From positions 2,869,501 to 2,933,500 of the forward strand of contig JAURUC010000001.1 in NCBI GenBank assembly GCA_030803735.1: a stretch of 64,000 nucleotides of DNA, given 5' to 3'. Positions within the stretch are counted from its first letter, which is position 1. Each line of letters starts with the position of its first letter. Below are positions 27,083 through 36,956 of this stretch, piece after piece. The translations under genes and the position numbers were made by a program. The DNA comes from Actinopolyspora lacussalsi (GTDB lineage Bacteria > Actinomycetota > Actinomycetes > Mycobacteriales > Pseudonocardiaceae). A model generated the notes under the pieces. It was not told the DNA's origin, made no database searches, and saw only the letters and a program-made list of their open reading frames with translations.

Positions 27083-27460
27083 TTACTTCCTGGCCTTCTT
27101 CTTGCCTGCGACCGTCTTCTTCGGCCCCTTGCGGGTGCGGGCGTTGGTCTTGGTCCGCTGCCCGTTCAACGGCAGGTGGCGACGGTGCCGCATCCCGGCG
27201 TAGGAGCCGATCTCGATCTTCCGGCGAATGTCGGCCTGCACCTCACGACGGAGGTCACCCTCGACCCGGTAGTTGTTCTCAACGTGTTCACGCAGCTTGG
27301 CGAGCTGCTCGTCGTCGAGATTCTTCGCGCGGGTGTCCATCGAAATATCCGCGTTGCGCAGAATCTCCTGCGAGCTGCTGCGGCCGATGCCGTAGATGTA
27401 GGTCAGCGCGACCTCGATGCGCTTCTCGCGCGGGAGGTCAACGCCGGCAATCCTTGCCAT
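27083..27460 (-). CDS. rpsM: 30S ribosomal protein S13
   Basis: S13 bridges the subunit interface and contacts P-site tRNA. It has 125 residues from the ATG at 27460: [53 protein letters not shown] and a Lys-rich tail. The frame is open six codons further, but the start chosen matches the family and has an AGGAGCACCTG ribosome-binding site. Confidence 0.97.
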   Translation of the reverse strand: MARIAGVDLPREKRIEVALTYIYGIGRSSSQEILRNADISMDTRAKNLDDEQLAKLREHVENNYRVEGDLRREVQADIRRKIEIGSYAGMRHRRHLPLNGQRTKTNARTRKGPKKTVAGKKKARK

Positions 27461-27694
27461 CTGGCAGGTGCTCCTCACTCTTCATTCCAGGTCTACTCCC
27501 CGACCGTCCTCGTGCACGGGGCTCGCCCGGGCGGAGTCGTTTCGAAACCGAAAACCCGTCCGGGACCCGTACCCACACGAAGCCCCGGCCTGGTTCCGGG
27601 GGTGAACCGACCCAACTCCCGAGTCGGCAGGTCACAGGGAGGTCCCTTGTATCGCCTGGTTCGTTTGTCTCGGTAGCGACCGCGTCGCTGCCGG

Positions 27695-27808
27695 TCAGCC
27701 CTGACGCTGCTTGTGACGCCCGTTGTTGCAGATCACAAGAACCCGTCCGTGACGACGGATCACCTGGCAGTTATCGCAGATCTTCTTGACACTCGGTTTG
27801 ACCTTCAC
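27695..27808 (-). CDS. rpmJ: 50S ribosomal protein L36
   Basis: This is a 37-residue protein (GTG start) reading [20 protein letters not shown] in its first part. It has the zinc-ribbon ligands of the Cys-containing (C+) L36 type: C12, C15, C28 and H33. It sits between infA and rpsM, the standard position. Confidence 0.93.
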   Translation of the reverse strand: MKVKPSVKKICDNCQVIRRHGRVLVICNNGRHKQRQG

Positions 27809-27861
27809 GGCCGTGCTCTCCTGATCGCGACGCGTGTCCGTAACCCCGGACACCGTGGAGG

Positions 27862-28083
27862 TCACTTGTAGCGGTAGACAATGCGCCCACGGGAGAGGTC
27901 GTAGGGAGACAGCTCCACGACGACCTTGTCCTCGGGCAGGATGCGGATGTAGTGCTGGCGCATCTTGCCACTGATGTGCGCGAGGACCTTGTGGCCGTTC
28001 TCCAACTCGACACGGAAGGTCGCGTTGGGGAGCGGCTCGATCACCCGACCCTCGACCTCAATGGCCCCGTCCTTTTTGCCCAT
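27862..28083 (-). CDS. infA: Translation initiation factor IF-1
   Basis: IF-1 blocks the A site during initiation. This 73-residue OB-fold protein reads [40 protein letters not shown] and [16 protein letters not shown]. The ATG at 28083 is preceded by GGAGGAC. The frame stays open to 28431 only by chance. It heads the infA-rpmJ-rpsM-rpsK-rpsD-rpoA-rplQ-truA cluster. Confidence 0.97.
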   Translation of the reverse strand: MGKKDGAIEVEGRVIEPLPNATFRVELENGHKVLAHISGKMRQHYIRILPEDKVVVELSPYDLSRGRIVYRYK

Positions 28084-28658
28084 GTCCTCCGCGTTTCGTG
28101 ACGGTGACAGTTCATCTTCTCGGTAGCTCGTACCGTTATTACCGCTGACGCCGGAGCCGGCACCAAAGGCAGACCCACTCCGACGCGGTCCGGCAGCCCA
28201 ACCACCCACGGACAAGCTGGCCCCGAGGACATGCACAGGAATCACGGTCCCGCGATCGGGAAACCGTGCTGCTGCCCGCCCCAGCGGACCACGCCCCCTG
28301 CGAACAGAACGGCATGACGAACCGGCGCCACGAGTGCGCCGGTACTCCACTGTACGCGCACGCGCGAATGCCACCCAAATCGGGGCTGGACATCGAGCCG
28401 ACAGCCACTCCGCGGGCCCTTTAAAACACACTCAGTGATAACTGTTCGTCGCTCCTTCGCCGCTCATCGAAGGAGACGAGTCCCACAGCCACGCGTGGCA
28501 CCGCCATCGATACCAGGCGGACCCCGTGTCCTCGGGGACGTCCGGGGCGACCGGGAGGGGGCAGCCGCTCCGGAGGAAGCGCTTCCGGGGAGAGTGTCGG
28601 TATGATCGAAGGTCGTCCGGCGAAACCACCCCGGTCAGGCACACCGAGGAGATACAAG
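28084..28658. other. Divergent gap between infA and the methyltransferase gene
   Basis: 575 nt with no convincing gene. TATGAT at 28601-28606 is a good -10 for the plus-strand methyltransferase, but no matching -35 is visible. The infA promoter (minus) must also be here; I cannot place it. Confidence 0.5.
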
Positions 28659-29300
28659 GTGACGACCCAGCACCACGGCCGTTTCTCACCGACGCATTGG
28701 CTGCGGAAGACACCTGTCGTTGATTACCGACGGTTCTTCACAGCGGCGATCCGTCATCCGGGAACGGTCGGCGCGGCAACCCCCACCTCGAACGCGGTGG
28801 CGGACAGTGTGGGACGCGTCGTGCCGGCTCGCGGCGAACCGGTGGTCGTCGAACTCGGCCCGGGGACCGGCTCACTCAGCGTCGAGATCAGGAAAAGACT
28901 GCCCGCCACGGGCAGACACGTGGGGATAGAACTCGACGAGCACATGGTGCGCCACCTGCGCGGGCGGATCCCCGAGATGGAAACGGTGCACGGGGACGCA
29001 CGGGAACTGCGATCGACGTTGCCCAAGCTCGGGATCGACAGCGCGGATGTGATCGTGACCAGCATTCCCTGGTCCCTGCTCGACGAGAACGAGCAGCACG
29101 ACGTCCTTCGGCAGTGTCGCCGAAGCCTGGCACCTGACGGGGTGTTCACCGCCATGACCTACCTGCCGATGCGCCACAGCCCCGGGGGGCGCCGCTTCCG
29201 GGCTCGTCTGGAGGCCGGTTTCGGCGAGGTGCTGACGCACATCACGTGGCGAAGTGTCCCGCCGATGCTGCACTACACCTGCCGCCACCCGATCGAGTGA
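28659..29300 (+). CDS. SAM-dependent methyltransferase, phospholipid N-methyltransferase/KsgA-like
   Basis: This 213-residue class I methyltransferase has SAM motif I VVVELGPGTGSLSVEIRKRL at about 62-81, an acidic ribose contact in GIELDEHM, and motif IV VTSIPWSLL. The overall pattern (FFTAAIRHPGTVGAATPTS before motif I) matches PmtA-type phospholipid N-methyltransferases and their KsgA-like relatives. The GTG at 28659 follows AGGAG by 7 nt. It is a monocistronic plus-strand gene inserted in the otherwise minus-strand ribosomal block, between infA and map. Substrate not determinable. Confidence 0.8.
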   Translation: MTTQHHGRFSPTHWLRKTPVVDYRRFFTAAIRHPGTVGAATPTSNAVADSVGRVVPARGEPVVVELGPGTGSLSVEIRKRLPATGRHVGIELDEHMVRHLRGRIPEMETVHGDARELRSTLPKLGIDSADVIVTSIPWSLLDENEQHDVLRQCRRSLAPDGVFTAMTYLPMRHSPGGRRFRARLEAGFGEVLTHITWRSVPPMLHYTCRHPIE

Positions 29301-29360
29301 GCCGTCGGTCGAGGCGACCGCGAAATCACCGCGCAGCCGCTGCGGTGTGGCCCCGCCTTC

Positions 29361-29385
29361 GTCGATTTCCCGCGAAATCGCCGCG
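29361..29385. repeat. Copy of the GATTTCNCGCGAAATC palindromic repeat
   Basis: GTCGATTTCCCGCGAAATCG followed by CCGCG matches the copy at 23157 except for one T-to-C change. It adjoins the long-hairpin element that starts at 29433. Confidence 0.7.
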
Positions 29386-29432
29386 CCCCTTCGACGCAGG
29401 GCGAACTCCGACCATGACCGCAGTCGGCGCCG

Positions 29433-29540
29433 CCGCGGGTTCTCCGGTGCGGCTCCCGCGAGGACGGCCCCGACGTTGTATAGTACCTACCCGATGTCGG
29501 GGCACCCGCAGCGAGAGCCGTGCCAGAGGTTCCGCCACGG
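29433..29540. repeat. Long-hairpin repeat family, copy A
   Basis: A ~108-nt imperfect inverted repeat with outer arms around CCGGTGCGGCTCCCGC / GCGAGAGCCGTGCCAG and inner arms CCCCGACGT / ATGTCGGGG flanking a TATAGTACCTAC centre. It lies between the convergent methyltransferase and map genes. Copies B (56487) and C (56744) share the layout with compensatory changes. Confidence 0.8.
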
Positions 29541-29572
29541 AACCACCCACCAAAACCGGGGGCACGGTCGCC

Positions 29573-30361
29573 TCACTCAGCGGCGGTGAGCACCCAGGGA
29601 CCGTCGGGGGTGATGGCCACGGTGTGCTCCCAGTGAGCGGCCCGGGATCCGTCGGACGTCACCACGGTCCACTCGTCGGAGAGCTCCTCGCTTTCCGGCG
29701 GGCCGAGCGTCAGCATCGGCTCGACGGCCAGTGCCATTCCCTCCCGGAGCTTGGGCCCCTTGCCCGGCTTGCCCAGGTTGGGAAGGAAGGGCTCCATGTG
29801 CATGCGGGTCCCGATGCCGTGCCCGCCGTACTCGGCGATGATCCCGTAGTCGATTCCGTCCGAGGCGGCGGCCGACTTGGCCGCGGACTCCACCGCGTGC
29901 GAGATGTCGGTCAGCCTGTTCCCGGCGGCGACCTTGTCGATACCCGACCACATCGCCCGCTCGGTGGCCGCCGACAACGCCAGTTCACGTTCCCCAACCG
30001 AACCGACCGGGATGGTCACGGCGGAGTCACCGTGCCACCCGTCCAGAATCGCTCCGCAGTCGACCGAGATCAGGTCGCCGTCGGCGAGCACCTCCGTCGT
30101 CGAGGGGATGCCGTGCACGATCTTCTCGTTGATCGAGGCGCAGATCGACCCCGGGAAACCGTGGTAGCCCTTGAAGGAGGGAATCGCGCCCGCGTCACGG
30201 ATGACGCCCTCGGCGACCGAGTCGAGTTCGGCGGTGCTGACCCCCGGTTTCGCCTGCTCGGTCACCGCCGCGAGGGCGCGCGCGACGACGAGCCCCGCCG
30301 CGCGCATCGCCTGAATCTCACCACTGCTCTTGAGCTCGATGCCCTTACCCCGACGCAGCAC
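29573..30361 (-). CDS. map: Type I methionine aminopeptidase
   Basis: This enzyme removes the initiator Met from nascent proteins. It has 262 residues. Metal ligands are visible: Asp in ISVDCGAILDGWHGDS (two Asp), His in YGGHGIGTRMHMEP, Glu in LAVEPMLT and Glu in WEHTVAI. The GTG at 30361 (VLRRGKGIELKS) has AGGGG upstream. The frame is open to 30505 without a conserved extension. It is downstream of secY-adk, as usual, but separated from adk by 289 nt. Confidence 0.95.
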   Translation of the reverse strand: MLRRGKGIELKSSGEIQAMRAAGLVVARALAAVTEQAKPGVSTAELDSVAEGVIRDAGAIPSFKGYHGFPGSICASINEKIVHGIPSTTEVLADGDLISVDCGAILDGWHGDSAVTIPVGSVGERELALSAATERAMWSGIDKVAAGNRLTDISHAVESAAKSAAASDGIDYGIIAEYGGHGIGTRMHMEPFLPNLGKPGKGPKLREGMALAVEPMLTLGPPESEELSDEWTVVTSDGSRAAHWEHTVAITPDGPWVLTAAE

Positions 30362-30650
30362 CGCTGCCCCTCTCGTCAACTCAACGGCCTTACAAGAACG
30401 CTTCTCGCCCCGGTACGAATCCCGGGCCACTTCCCCACCGCGGCCCGGCGACCGCGGGAGCCGGGCGGTCCGGGAGCGTCGGAGACCTCCCCGGCTCCGC
30501 CACACCTCACCGACCCCCGCGGTCCGAGTACCGTCGCGCCGAACACCGCCGTTCGCGGAACGAGTTCACGCGAGGTCCGGCCACGAAATCATCTCCCCGG
30601 GACCGGCGGCCCGGCTACGGGCAACGGATCGAACCGGGGAGCGAAACCAC
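30362..30650. other. Gap between adk and map
   Basis: 289 nt on the adk-map path with no convincing gene. It may hold a promoter for map. No strong hairpin or sigma-70 pair was picked out. Confidence 0.4.
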
Positions 30651-31202
30651 TCAGGCACGAGCGCGCAGGGCCTCCAGGGCTCGCGAGGTGACTTCCTCGA
30701 CCGGCCCGAACGCGTCGATCGTGATCAGCTTGTTCCGGTAGTAGTCCAACAGCGGCGCCGTCTCCGAGTCGTACACGTCCAGCCTGCGCCGGATGAGTTC
30801 CTCGGTGTCGTCCGAGCGACCGCGGTCCAGCAGACGCCGGACCAACTCCTCCCGGGGAACCTCGAACTGCACCACCGCGGTGAGTTCCATCCCGTTCTCG
30901 GAGAGGATGCCGCTGAGCACGTCGGCCTGCGGCGTCGTGCGCGGGAATCCGTCGAGCAGAAAGCCCTCGGCCGCGTCACTGGCGGCAAGACGCTGACGCA
31001 CCATCTCGTTGGTGACCTCGTCCGGTACCAGCTCACCGGCGTCGAGGTAGCTCTTGGCCTCCTTGCCCAGTGGCGTGACGTTGTCGATGTTCTCCCTGAA
31101 CAGATCGCCACTGGAGATGTGGGGGACCGCGAGATGTTCACTCAGCACGGCCGCTTGGGTGCCTTTGCCCGCACCTGGCGGGCCGACCAGAACCAATCGC
31201 AC
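30651..31202 (-). CDS. adk: Adenylate kinase
   Basis: This enzyme catalyses ATP + AMP = 2 ADP. It has 183 residues. The P-loop [10 protein letters not shown] is at the N-terminus, followed by [11 protein letters not shown], the NMP-binding segment, FLLDGFPRT and a short LID ([19 protein letters not shown]), i.e. the short form without the zinc domain. The GTG at 31202 gives [10 protein letters not shown]; a TTG one codon earlier with GGAGG 7 nt upstream is an alternative. It follows secY after 287 nt. Confidence 0.96.
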   Translation of the reverse strand: MRLVLVGPPGAGKGTQAAVLSEHLAVPHISSGDLFRENIDNVTPLGKEAKSYLDAGELVPDEVTNEMVRQRLAASDAAEGFLLDGFPRTTPQADVLSGILSENGMELTAVVQFEVPREELVRRLLDRGRSDDTEELIRRRLDVYDSETAPLLDYYRNKLITIDAFGPVEEVTSRALEALRARA

Positions 31203-31489
31203 CAAGGGTCTGCCTCCGAATCCGTGATGATGGCTCACGCCACCGTTTGGCGGGCACTTTCGTCCCGTCTGTCATCGCCGTCCGCACCACGCGGGCCCCC
31301 GGGAAGCACTCCCGGCGGCGATCCCGCCGACGCGGACATCGAGCGATCGACACCGTAACCGACGTGGCCGATTTCGCCATGATTACCGCCCGAACTGTGG
31401 GAAACCACTCGAAGCGGAACCGCGCCGCTCGGGGTCATCGACCACCGAGCGGGCAGCGGCCACGGCGTCATCGCCAGGACTCTTCGAGC

Positions 31490-32800
31490 CTACCGGAGGA
31501 AGCCCTCGTAACTGCGCTGCGTGAGTTGGCTCTCGACCTGTTTGACGGTGTCCAGTCCCACGTTGACCATGATCAGAACCGCGGTGCCGCCGAACGGGAA
31601 GTTCTGCGCACCGCCCTGACCACCGGTAACCCCGAGGAAGAAGTTCGGGAGTACCGCGATGATGCCCAGGTAGAGCGCACCGGGCAACGTGATGCGCGAG
31701 AGCACGAAACTCAGGTACTCGGCAGTGGGCCTGCCCGGACGAATACCCGGGATGAAACCGCCGAACTTCTTCATCTCGTCGGCACGCTCTTCCGGATTGA
31801 ACGTGATCGAGACGTAGAAGTAGGCGAAGAAGATGATCATCGTCATGTACAGCAGGATGTGTACCCAGCTGGACGGATCGACGATGTAGGTCTGGATGAA
31901 ACGCGACCACCAGGTGTTCTGGTTGCCCGCGAGCTGTCCCAGCAACTGCGGGAGGTACAGCAGCGAGGAACCGAAGATCACCGGGATCACACCGGCCTGG
32001 TTGACCTTCAGCGGCAGATACGTGGAGGTGCCGCCGTACATCCGGCGCCCGATCATGCGCTTGGCGTACTGCACCGGGATGCGGCGCTGCGCCTGCTCGA
32101 CGAACACCACGCTGGCGATGATGACCAGACCGAAGCAACAGATCACGGCGAAGACGAAGCCGCCGCTGTTGTTCAGGATGTTGCCACCCTCGGCCGGGAT
32201 GCGGGAAGCGATCGAGGTGAAGATCAGCAGCGACATGCCGTTGCCGACACCGCGTTCGGTGATCAGCTCGCCCATCCACATCAGCAATGCCGCACCGGCG
32301 GTCATGGTGACCACGATGACCACCATGTTCAGCACCGAGCTGTCCGGGATGACCTCCTGCTGACACCCCGGGAAGAGCTGCCCGCGCACGGCCAGCGCGA
32401 CGATGCCCGTCGCCTGCAGCACGGCCAGCGCGACCGTCAGGTAGCGGGTGTACTGCGTGAGCTTGGCCTGGCCGGACTGGCCTTCCTTCTTCAACTGCTC
32501 GAACCGCGGGATCACCACCTGCAGCAGCTGAACGATGATGCTGGCGGTGATGTAGGGCATGATCCCGAGGGAAAGCACCGACAGTTGAAGCAGGGCTCCG
32601 CCGCTGAAGAGGTTCAGCAACGAATAGACGCTCTGACTCTCGCCTTGTAGAGCCTGCACACACTGCTGGATGTTCGGATACGACACCCCTGGAGACGGAA
32701 TCGTGGCACCCAGTCGGTACAGCACGACCATTCCCAGTGTGAACAGGATCTTACGGCGCAGGTCCGGCGTCGTCAGAGCCGAGCGGAAGGCGCCGAGCAC
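31490..32800 (-). CDS. secY: Preprotein translocase subunit SecY
   Basis: SecY is the channel subunit of the Sec translocon. It has 436 residues and ten transmembrane helices, with landmarks IPSPGVSYPNIQ in the first loop, LNLFSGGALLQLSVLSLGIM and the C5 loop IPGIRPGRPTAEYL. The GTG at 32800 is preceded by AGGAGGTCTGC, an excellent ribosome-binding site. The gap from rplO holds a T-tailed terminator, so secY starts a separate transcript. Confidence 0.96.
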   Translation of the reverse strand: MLGAFRSALTTPDLRRKILFTLGMVVLYRLGATIPSPGVSYPNIQQCVQALQGESQSVYSLLNLFSGGALLQLSVLSLGIMPYITASIIVQLLQVVIPRFEQLKKEGQSGQAKLTQYTRYLTVALAVLQATGIVALAVRGQLFPGCQQEVIPDSSVLNMVVIVVTMTAGAALLMWMGELITERGVGNGMSLLIFTSIASRIPAEGGNILNNSGGFVFAVICCFGLVIIASVVFVEQAQRRIPVQYAKRMIGRRMYGGTSTYLPLKVNQAGVIPVIFGSSLLYLPQLLGQLAGNQNTWWSRFIQTYIVDPSSWVHILLYMTMIIFFAYFYVSITFNPEERADEMKKFGGFIPGIRPGRPTAEYLSFVLSRITLPGALYLGIIAVLPNFFLGVTGGQGGAQNFPFGGTAVLIMVNVGLDTVKQVESQLTQRSYEGFLR

Positions 32801-33128
32801 GCAGACCTCCTGTGCGCGAGCCGGTAGTCACCGGCCGATGTCGGTGGCCGACTCACGAGTCGCCCACGGCTGGATTCCGTCAACGGTTCCGTACCACGGC
32901 GTGGCACGGAACCGCCGCACGGACTCTAACAGCATTCACCCCGCCCGCAGTAGCCACCTGCGGACAATGGCAACGAAACGGCGCCCGGAAAACACTCGCG
33001 GTGATCAATGAGCGGCCACTTCGGACACTGTTCGCGATCGGCGAACCCGGGGCGTGGCTGTCGGCACCACGTGTTCGAAGGCGAAATCGCTGCTCACCGA
33101 AAACGGGAACACCGCTGGAGAAAAAGAA
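32801..33128. other. secY promoter/leader region
   Basis: About 330 nt without a convincing gene between the rplO terminator and secY. The secY-adk(-map) promoter should be here. TAGAGT (minus strand, about 32925) is a possible -10 with no matching -35. Confidence 0.4.
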
Positions 33129-33160
33129 CGGGCCGGTCGACAACGAAGTCGACCGGCCCG
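33129..33160 (-). terminator. Rho-independent terminator after rplO
   Basis: A perfect 13-bp inverted repeat (CGGGCCGGTCGAC / GTCGACCGGCCCG) with a 6-nt loop is followed on the minus strand by TTCTTTTTCT. This is the most classical terminator in the window and ends the spc transcript before secY. Confidence 0.92.
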
Positions 33161-33237
33161 AAAACGTGAACCGCGCGACGCGACGCGGGTTCGGCCGCAC
33201 CGGAACATCGCCCCGTGACGGGACGGTTCGTCCGGGT

Positions 33238-33687
33238 TCAGCGCTCCTGCTTGGTGGCGCTGCCGCCCGCGGCCGTGATCTTGTCCTTGGCACTGCCCGT
33301 GAACGCGTGCGCGGTCACGTCCAGCTTCACCCCATCGAGATCCCCGCCACCGAGGATCTTGACGAGTTCGCCCTTCTTGAGCAGTCCGGAGGCGATCAAC
33401 TCGTCGATGCCGACCTTGCCACCCTGCGGGAAGCGCTCGGCCAGCTTGCCGATGTTGATGCCCTGGTACTCGACGCGGTTCGGGTTCTTGAAACCACGCA
33501 ACTTGGGCAGCCGGATCTGCAGCGGCATCTGGCCGCCCTCGAACCCGGGCGCCACTGTCTTACGCGCCTTGGTCCCCTTGGTGCCGCGCCCCGCGGTCTT
33601 GCCCTTGGAGGCTTCACCGCGGCCGACCCGGATCCTGCTCCGCTTGGAACCGGGAGCGGGCCGCAGATCGTGAATCTTGATGGCCAT
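33238..33687 (-). CDS. rplO: 50S ribosomal protein L15
   Basis: L15 is a late-assembly protein of the 50S central region. It has 149 residues: [40 protein letters not shown] and [12 protein letters not shown] are typical. The ATG overlaps the rpmD stop by one base. It is the last gene of the spc transcript. Confidence 0.97.
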   Translation of the reverse strand: MAIKIHDLRPAPGSKRSRIRVGRGEASKGKTAGRGTKGTKARKTVAPGFEGGQMPLQIRLPKLRGFKNPNRVEYQGINIGKLAERFPQGGKVGIDELIASGLLKKGELVKILGGGDLDGVKLDVTAHAFTGSAKDKITAAGGSATKQER

Positions 33688-33872
33688 TACTCGACGACCT
33701 CCTCGACCGAAACAAGGTGGCCGACGGTGTCGACCTGACCACGAACCGTGGGACTGTTCGGCCGAACGACCGTCTGGCCGATCTTACGCAGCCCGAGGGT
33801 GCGCATGGCGTCACGCTGGTTGGGCTTGGTGCCGACCAGACCACGCGTCTGGGTGATCTTGAGTTTGTTCAT
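33687..33872 (-). CDS. rpmD: 50S ribosomal protein L30
   Basis: This 61-residue protein reads [20 protein letters not shown] and [20 protein letters not shown], a standard L30. The ATG at 33872 lies 4 nt after rpsE. The frame extends upstream into rpsE without support. Confidence 0.95.
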   Translation of the reverse strand: MNKLKITQTRGLVGTKPNQRDAMRTLGLRKIGQTVVRPNSPTVRGQVDTVGHLVSVEEVVE

Positions 33873-33876
33873 CGGC

Positions 33877-34488
33877 TCAGACCTCCTGACCCGCGCGCTG
33901 GCGCAGCATCCGGGCGGGAGCCACGTCCTCCATCGGGAGACCACGGCGAGCCGCGACCTCCTCGGGACGCTGCAGCTCCTTCAGCGCCGTGACGGTGGCC
34001 TGCACGATGTTGAGCGCGTTGCCGCTGCCCAGCGACTTGCTCAGCACGTCGTGCACACCGGCGCACTCCAGCACCGCACGGACCGGGCCACCCGCGATGA
34101 CACCGGTACCCGGGCTGGCCGGGCGCAGCAGCACCTTGCCCGCGGCGTCCTCACCCTGTACCGGGTGAGTGATGGTGCCCGCGACCCGCGGTACGCGGAA
34201 GTAGTTCTTCTTGGCTTCCTCGACCCCCTTGGCGATGGCGGAAGGCACTTCCTTGGCCTTGCCGTAGCCAACGCCGACGAGGCCGTCGCCGTCACCGCAG
34301 ACGACCAGCGCGGTGAAACTGAACCGCCGGCCACCCTTGACGACCTTCGCGACCCGGTTGATGGTCACTACACGTTCGAACTGCGGGGATTTTTCCTGGG
34401 CCGCCCCGCCACGGCCGCCGTCGCGGCGGTCCTTGCGGTCCTTGCCGCCGGATTCCGAACCGCCTTCACGCCGAGTGCGTCCAGGCAT
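33877..34488 (-). CDS. rpsE: 30S ribosomal protein S5
   Basis: S5 contributes to decoding fidelity. It has 203 residues: a basic Gly/Arg-rich N-terminus, then [40 protein letters not shown] and [19 protein letters not shown]. Upstream rplR is 65 nt away and rpmD follows after 4 nt. Confidence 0.97.
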   Translation of the reverse strand: MPGRTRREGGSESGGKDRKDRRDGGRGGAAQEKSPQFERVVTINRVAKVVKGGRRFSFTALVVCGDGDGLVGVGYGKAKEVPSAIAKGVEEAKKNYFRVPRVAGTITHPVQGEDAAGKVLLRPASPGTGVIAGGPVRAVLECAGVHDVLSKSLGSGNALNIVQATVTALKELQRPEEVAARRGLPMEDVAPARMLRQRAGQEV

Positions 34489-34553
34489 CAGGCGTCCCTT
34501 CCGTTACGTGCTGTCATCCTTCGTACGACGACGATGTGGTTATTGCGCACTTC

Positions 34554-34964
34554 TCAGAACTCCAGACCGCCGCCACGCGCGGCATCCGCGAGAGCCGCGA
34601 CCCGACCGTGGTAGGCGTTGCCGCCACGGTCGAACACGACCTTCTCGACTCCTGCCTCGCTGGCCCGCTGCGCGACCAACTCACCCACGCGGGTGGACTG
34701 GGCCGTCTTGTCTCCCTCGAACGAGCGCATGTCGGGCTCGTGCGTGGAGGCGGCAGCCAGGGTGTGACCGATCGTGTCGTCGATGACCTGCGCGACGATG
34801 TGCTTGGTGGATCGGCTGACAACCAGACGCGGCCGCTGCGGGGTGCCGCTGATCTTCTTGCGGAGTCGAACGTGCCGCTGGTTCCGGGCACGGCGACGCT
34901 CGCCCGCGACGCTCTTGCCCACCGGCTTCTTCCTGGTGGCTGTGGTGCTCTCGCTCATGGTCAC
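34554..34964 (-). CDS. rplR: 50S ribosomal protein L18
   Basis: L18 binds 5S rRNA. It has 136 residues: [40 protein letters not shown] and [20 protein letters not shown]. The GTG at 34964 overlaps the rplF stop (GTGA) and has GGAAG 8 nt upstream. An ATG two codons in is the alternative. Confidence 0.96.
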   Translation of the reverse strand: MTMSESTTATRKKPVGKSVAGERRRARNQRHVRLRKKISGTPQRPRLVVSRSTKHIVAQVIDDTIGHTLAAASTHEPDMRSFEGDKTAQSTRVGELVAQRASEAGVEKVVFDRGGNAYHGRVAALADAARGGGLEF

Positions 34965-35500
34965 TTACCCGTCTTCCCGACCTTGCGGCGGATCTTCTCG
35001 CCCGCGTAGCGCACGCCCTTGCCGTTGTACGGCTCGGGCAGACGCAGCTTGCGGATCCTGGCGGCTACCTCGCCGACGAGCTGCTTGTCGACGCCCTTGA
35101 CCGAAAGTTTGGCCGGGCCGTCCGTGGCGAACTCGATGCCTTCCGGGGGTTCCATGACGACCGGGTGGCTGTAGCCGAGGGAGAACTCGAGGTTCTGCCC
35201 CTTCTGCACCACGCGGTAGCCCACGCCCTGGATTTCGAGATCCTTCTGGAAACCCTGGCTGACGCCGACAACCATGTTGTTGATCAGGCTGCGGGACAGA
35301 CCGTGCAGCGAGCGGTTCGCACGCTCGTCGTCCGGACGCTTCACCAGCAGCGAGCCGTCCGAGTCCTGCTCGACCCTGATCGGTTCGGAAATGTTCTGTT
35401 GCAGCTTGCCCTTGGGGCCGTTCACCGTAACCGTCTGGCCGTCGATGCTCACATCGACGCCGGAGGGAACGGTGATCGGCAACTTCCCGATGCGCGACAT
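34961..35500 (-). CDS. rplF: 50S ribosomal protein L6
   Basis: L6 lies near the factor-binding site. It has 179 residues from the ATG at 35500: [32 protein letters not shown] and the end [25 protein letters not shown] lies upstream. The frame continues into rpsH without support. Confidence 0.97.
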   Translation of the reverse strand: MSRIGKLPITVPSGVDVSIDGQTVTVNGPKGKLQQNISEPIRVEQDSDGSLLVKRPDDERANRSLHGLSRSLINNMVVGVSQGFQKDLEIQGVGYRVVQKGQNLEFSLGYSHPVVMEPPEGIEFATDGPAKLSVKGVDKQLVGEVAARIRKLRLPEPYNGKGVRYAGEKIRRKVGKTGK

Positions 35501-35516
35501 ACCGTAAACTCCTCCT

Positions 35517-35915
35517 TCACCAGACGTAGGCGAGGACTTCCCCGCCCACACCGTTCCGCATCGCTTGGCGATCCGTCTGCAGACCGCTCGACGTCGAGAT
35601 GATGGCGATGCCCAGTCCCCCCAGAACCTTGGGAAGGTTCGTGGACTTGGCATACACCCGCAGACCGGGCTTGGAAACCCGGCGCAGCCCGGTAATGGAC
35701 TTCTCGCGGTTCGGGCCGAACTTGAGCTCCACGACCAGTTCCTTGGTCTTGGCGCCCTGCTGTTCACGAGAGCCGGCCACGTAACCCTCGCGCTGAAGAA
35801 TGTCGGCGATGTTCGCCTTGATCTTGGAGTGCGGCATCACGATCTCGTCGTGGTACGCGCGACTCCCGTTGCGCAGACGTGTCAGCATGTCTGCGATCGG
35901 ATCGGTCATCGTCAT
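35517..35915 (-). CDS. rpsH: 30S ribosomal protein S8
   Basis: S8 is a primary 16S binder and, in E. coli, the translational repressor of the spc operon. It has 132 residues: [39 protein letters not shown] and [19 protein letters not shown]. It is preceded by a 233-nt gap with a long hairpin, unusual inside this operon. Confidence 0.97.
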   Translation of the reverse strand: MTMTDPIADMLTRLRNGSRAYHDEIVMPHSKIKANIADILQREGYVAGSREQQGAKTKELVVELKFGPNREKSITGLRRVSKPGLRVYAKSTNLPKVLGGLGIAIISTSSGLQTDRQAMRNGVGGEVLAYVW

Positions 35916-35950
35916 GGTGACCCTGTCAACCTTTCTCGTTCGGTTCCCCG

Positions 35951-35990
35951 GGCCCGGATGCCGCGAACCGCGGTTCGCAGGTCTGGGCCC
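35951..35990 (-). other. 40-nt hairpin between rpsN and rpsH
   Basis: Outer arms GGGCCCGGA / TCTGGGCCC (one wobble pair) enclose the perfect palindrome GCGAACCGCGGTTCGC at 35963-35978. It sits in an unusual 233-nt gap inside the spc operon, 36 nt from the S8 start. It may be a terminator, an attenuator or an S8-binding leader. Confidence 0.65.
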
Positions 35991-36148
35991 TGGCCTGAAC
36001 GAAGTCGGGGTACTGGCTGCCCGCTCCCGAAGTAACTTCGCAGCGGTCAGTCCGTTGTCGTCGCGAGCCGTTGCCGGGCTGCAGCCACTGGTTTCGGTAC
36101 CGGTGACGAGACGCTCCGCCGTCGGTGGAGCCGCCCCGCCGCACTACC

Positions 36149-36334
36149 TCACCAGGAGGACTTGCTAACCCCGGGCAGCTCGCCCGCGTGGGCCATCTCG
36201 CGGAAGCAGATCCGGCAGAGTCCGAACTTCCGCAGGACCGCCCGGGACCTTCCGCAACGCTGGCAACGAGTGTAGGTACGCACCCGGAACTTCGGCTTGC
36301 GTGCCGCCTTGTTGATCAGTGCTTTCTTGGCCAT
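36149..36334 (-). CDS. rpsN: 30S ribosomal protein S14 type Z
   Basis: This 61-residue zinc-binding form of S14 has [20 protein letters not shown], with two CxxC pairs. The length and sequence ([20 protein letters not shown]) match the type Z gene of the spc operon. It is 43 nt after rplE. Confidence 0.96.
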   Translation of the reverse strand: MAKKALINKAARKPKFRVRTYTRCQRCGRSRAVLRKFGLCRICFREMAHAGELPGVSKSSW

Positions 36335-36377
36335 CGGCCCAGTTCTCCTAGTCTCGATCCGCAGCGACGGCCACGAG

Positions 36378-36953
36378 TCACTGTTCCCGGAACGGGAATC
36401 CCAGCTGCCGCAGCAGCGACCTGCCTTCTTCGTCGGTGGTGGCCGTTGTCACTACCGTGATGTCCATACCGCGCGAACGGTCGATCGAGTCCTGGTCGAT
36501 CTCGTGGAACATCGACTGGTCGTTGAGACCGAACGTGTAGTTGCCGTTACCGTCGAACTGCTTCGGCGACAGACCCCGGAAGTCCCGGATCCGCGGCAGG
36601 GAGATGGAGACCAGCCGGTCCACGAACTCCCACATCCGTGCGCCGCGCAGCGTCGCCCTGGCGCCGATCGGCATACCCTCGCGGACCTTGAACTGCGCGA
36701 TGGACTTGCGTGCCTTGCGCACCTCGGCGCGCTGGCCGGTGATAGTCGCGAGGTCGCGAACCGCGCCCTCGATCAGTTTGCTGTCCCGCGCGGCATCGCC
36801 CACACCCATGTTGACGACGACCTTGACCATGCCCGGCACCAGCATCGGGTTGGAGTACTCGAACTCCTCCTTGAGCGCCGGTACGATCTCGTCGCGGTAG
36901 CGGGCCTTCAGCCGCGGGACAATCCTCTCGGTGTTCTTCTCAGTGGTAGTCAC
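36378..36953 (-). CDS. rplE: 50S ribosomal protein L5
   Basis: L5 binds 5S rRNA and contacts P-site tRNA. It has 191 residues: [53 protein letters not shown] [20 protein letters not shown] and [20 protein letters not shown]. It begins 3 nt after rplX. Confidence 0.97.
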   Translation of the reverse strand: MTTTEKNTERIVPRLKARYRDEIVPALKEEFEYSNPMLVPGMVKVVVNMGVGDAARDSKLIEGAVRDLATITGQRAEVRKARKSIAQFKVREGMPIGARATLRGARMWEFVDRLVSISLPRIRDFRGLSPKQFDGNGNYTFGLNDQSMFHEIDQDSIDRSRGMDITVVTTATTDEEGRSLLRQLGFPFREQ

Positions 36954-36956
36954 GAG

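Noticed and set aside
28139..28431. N-terminal extension of infA / minus-strand ORFs in the infA leader
   Set aside because: No conserved residues before [12 protein letters not shown], and composition is that of a non-coding leader.
29476..29490. TATAGT in long-hairpin copy A as a -10 promoter element
   Set aside because: The position is part of the hairpin centre; copies B and C read GTAGT with no -10 likeness, and no -35 or suitable downstream gene exists.
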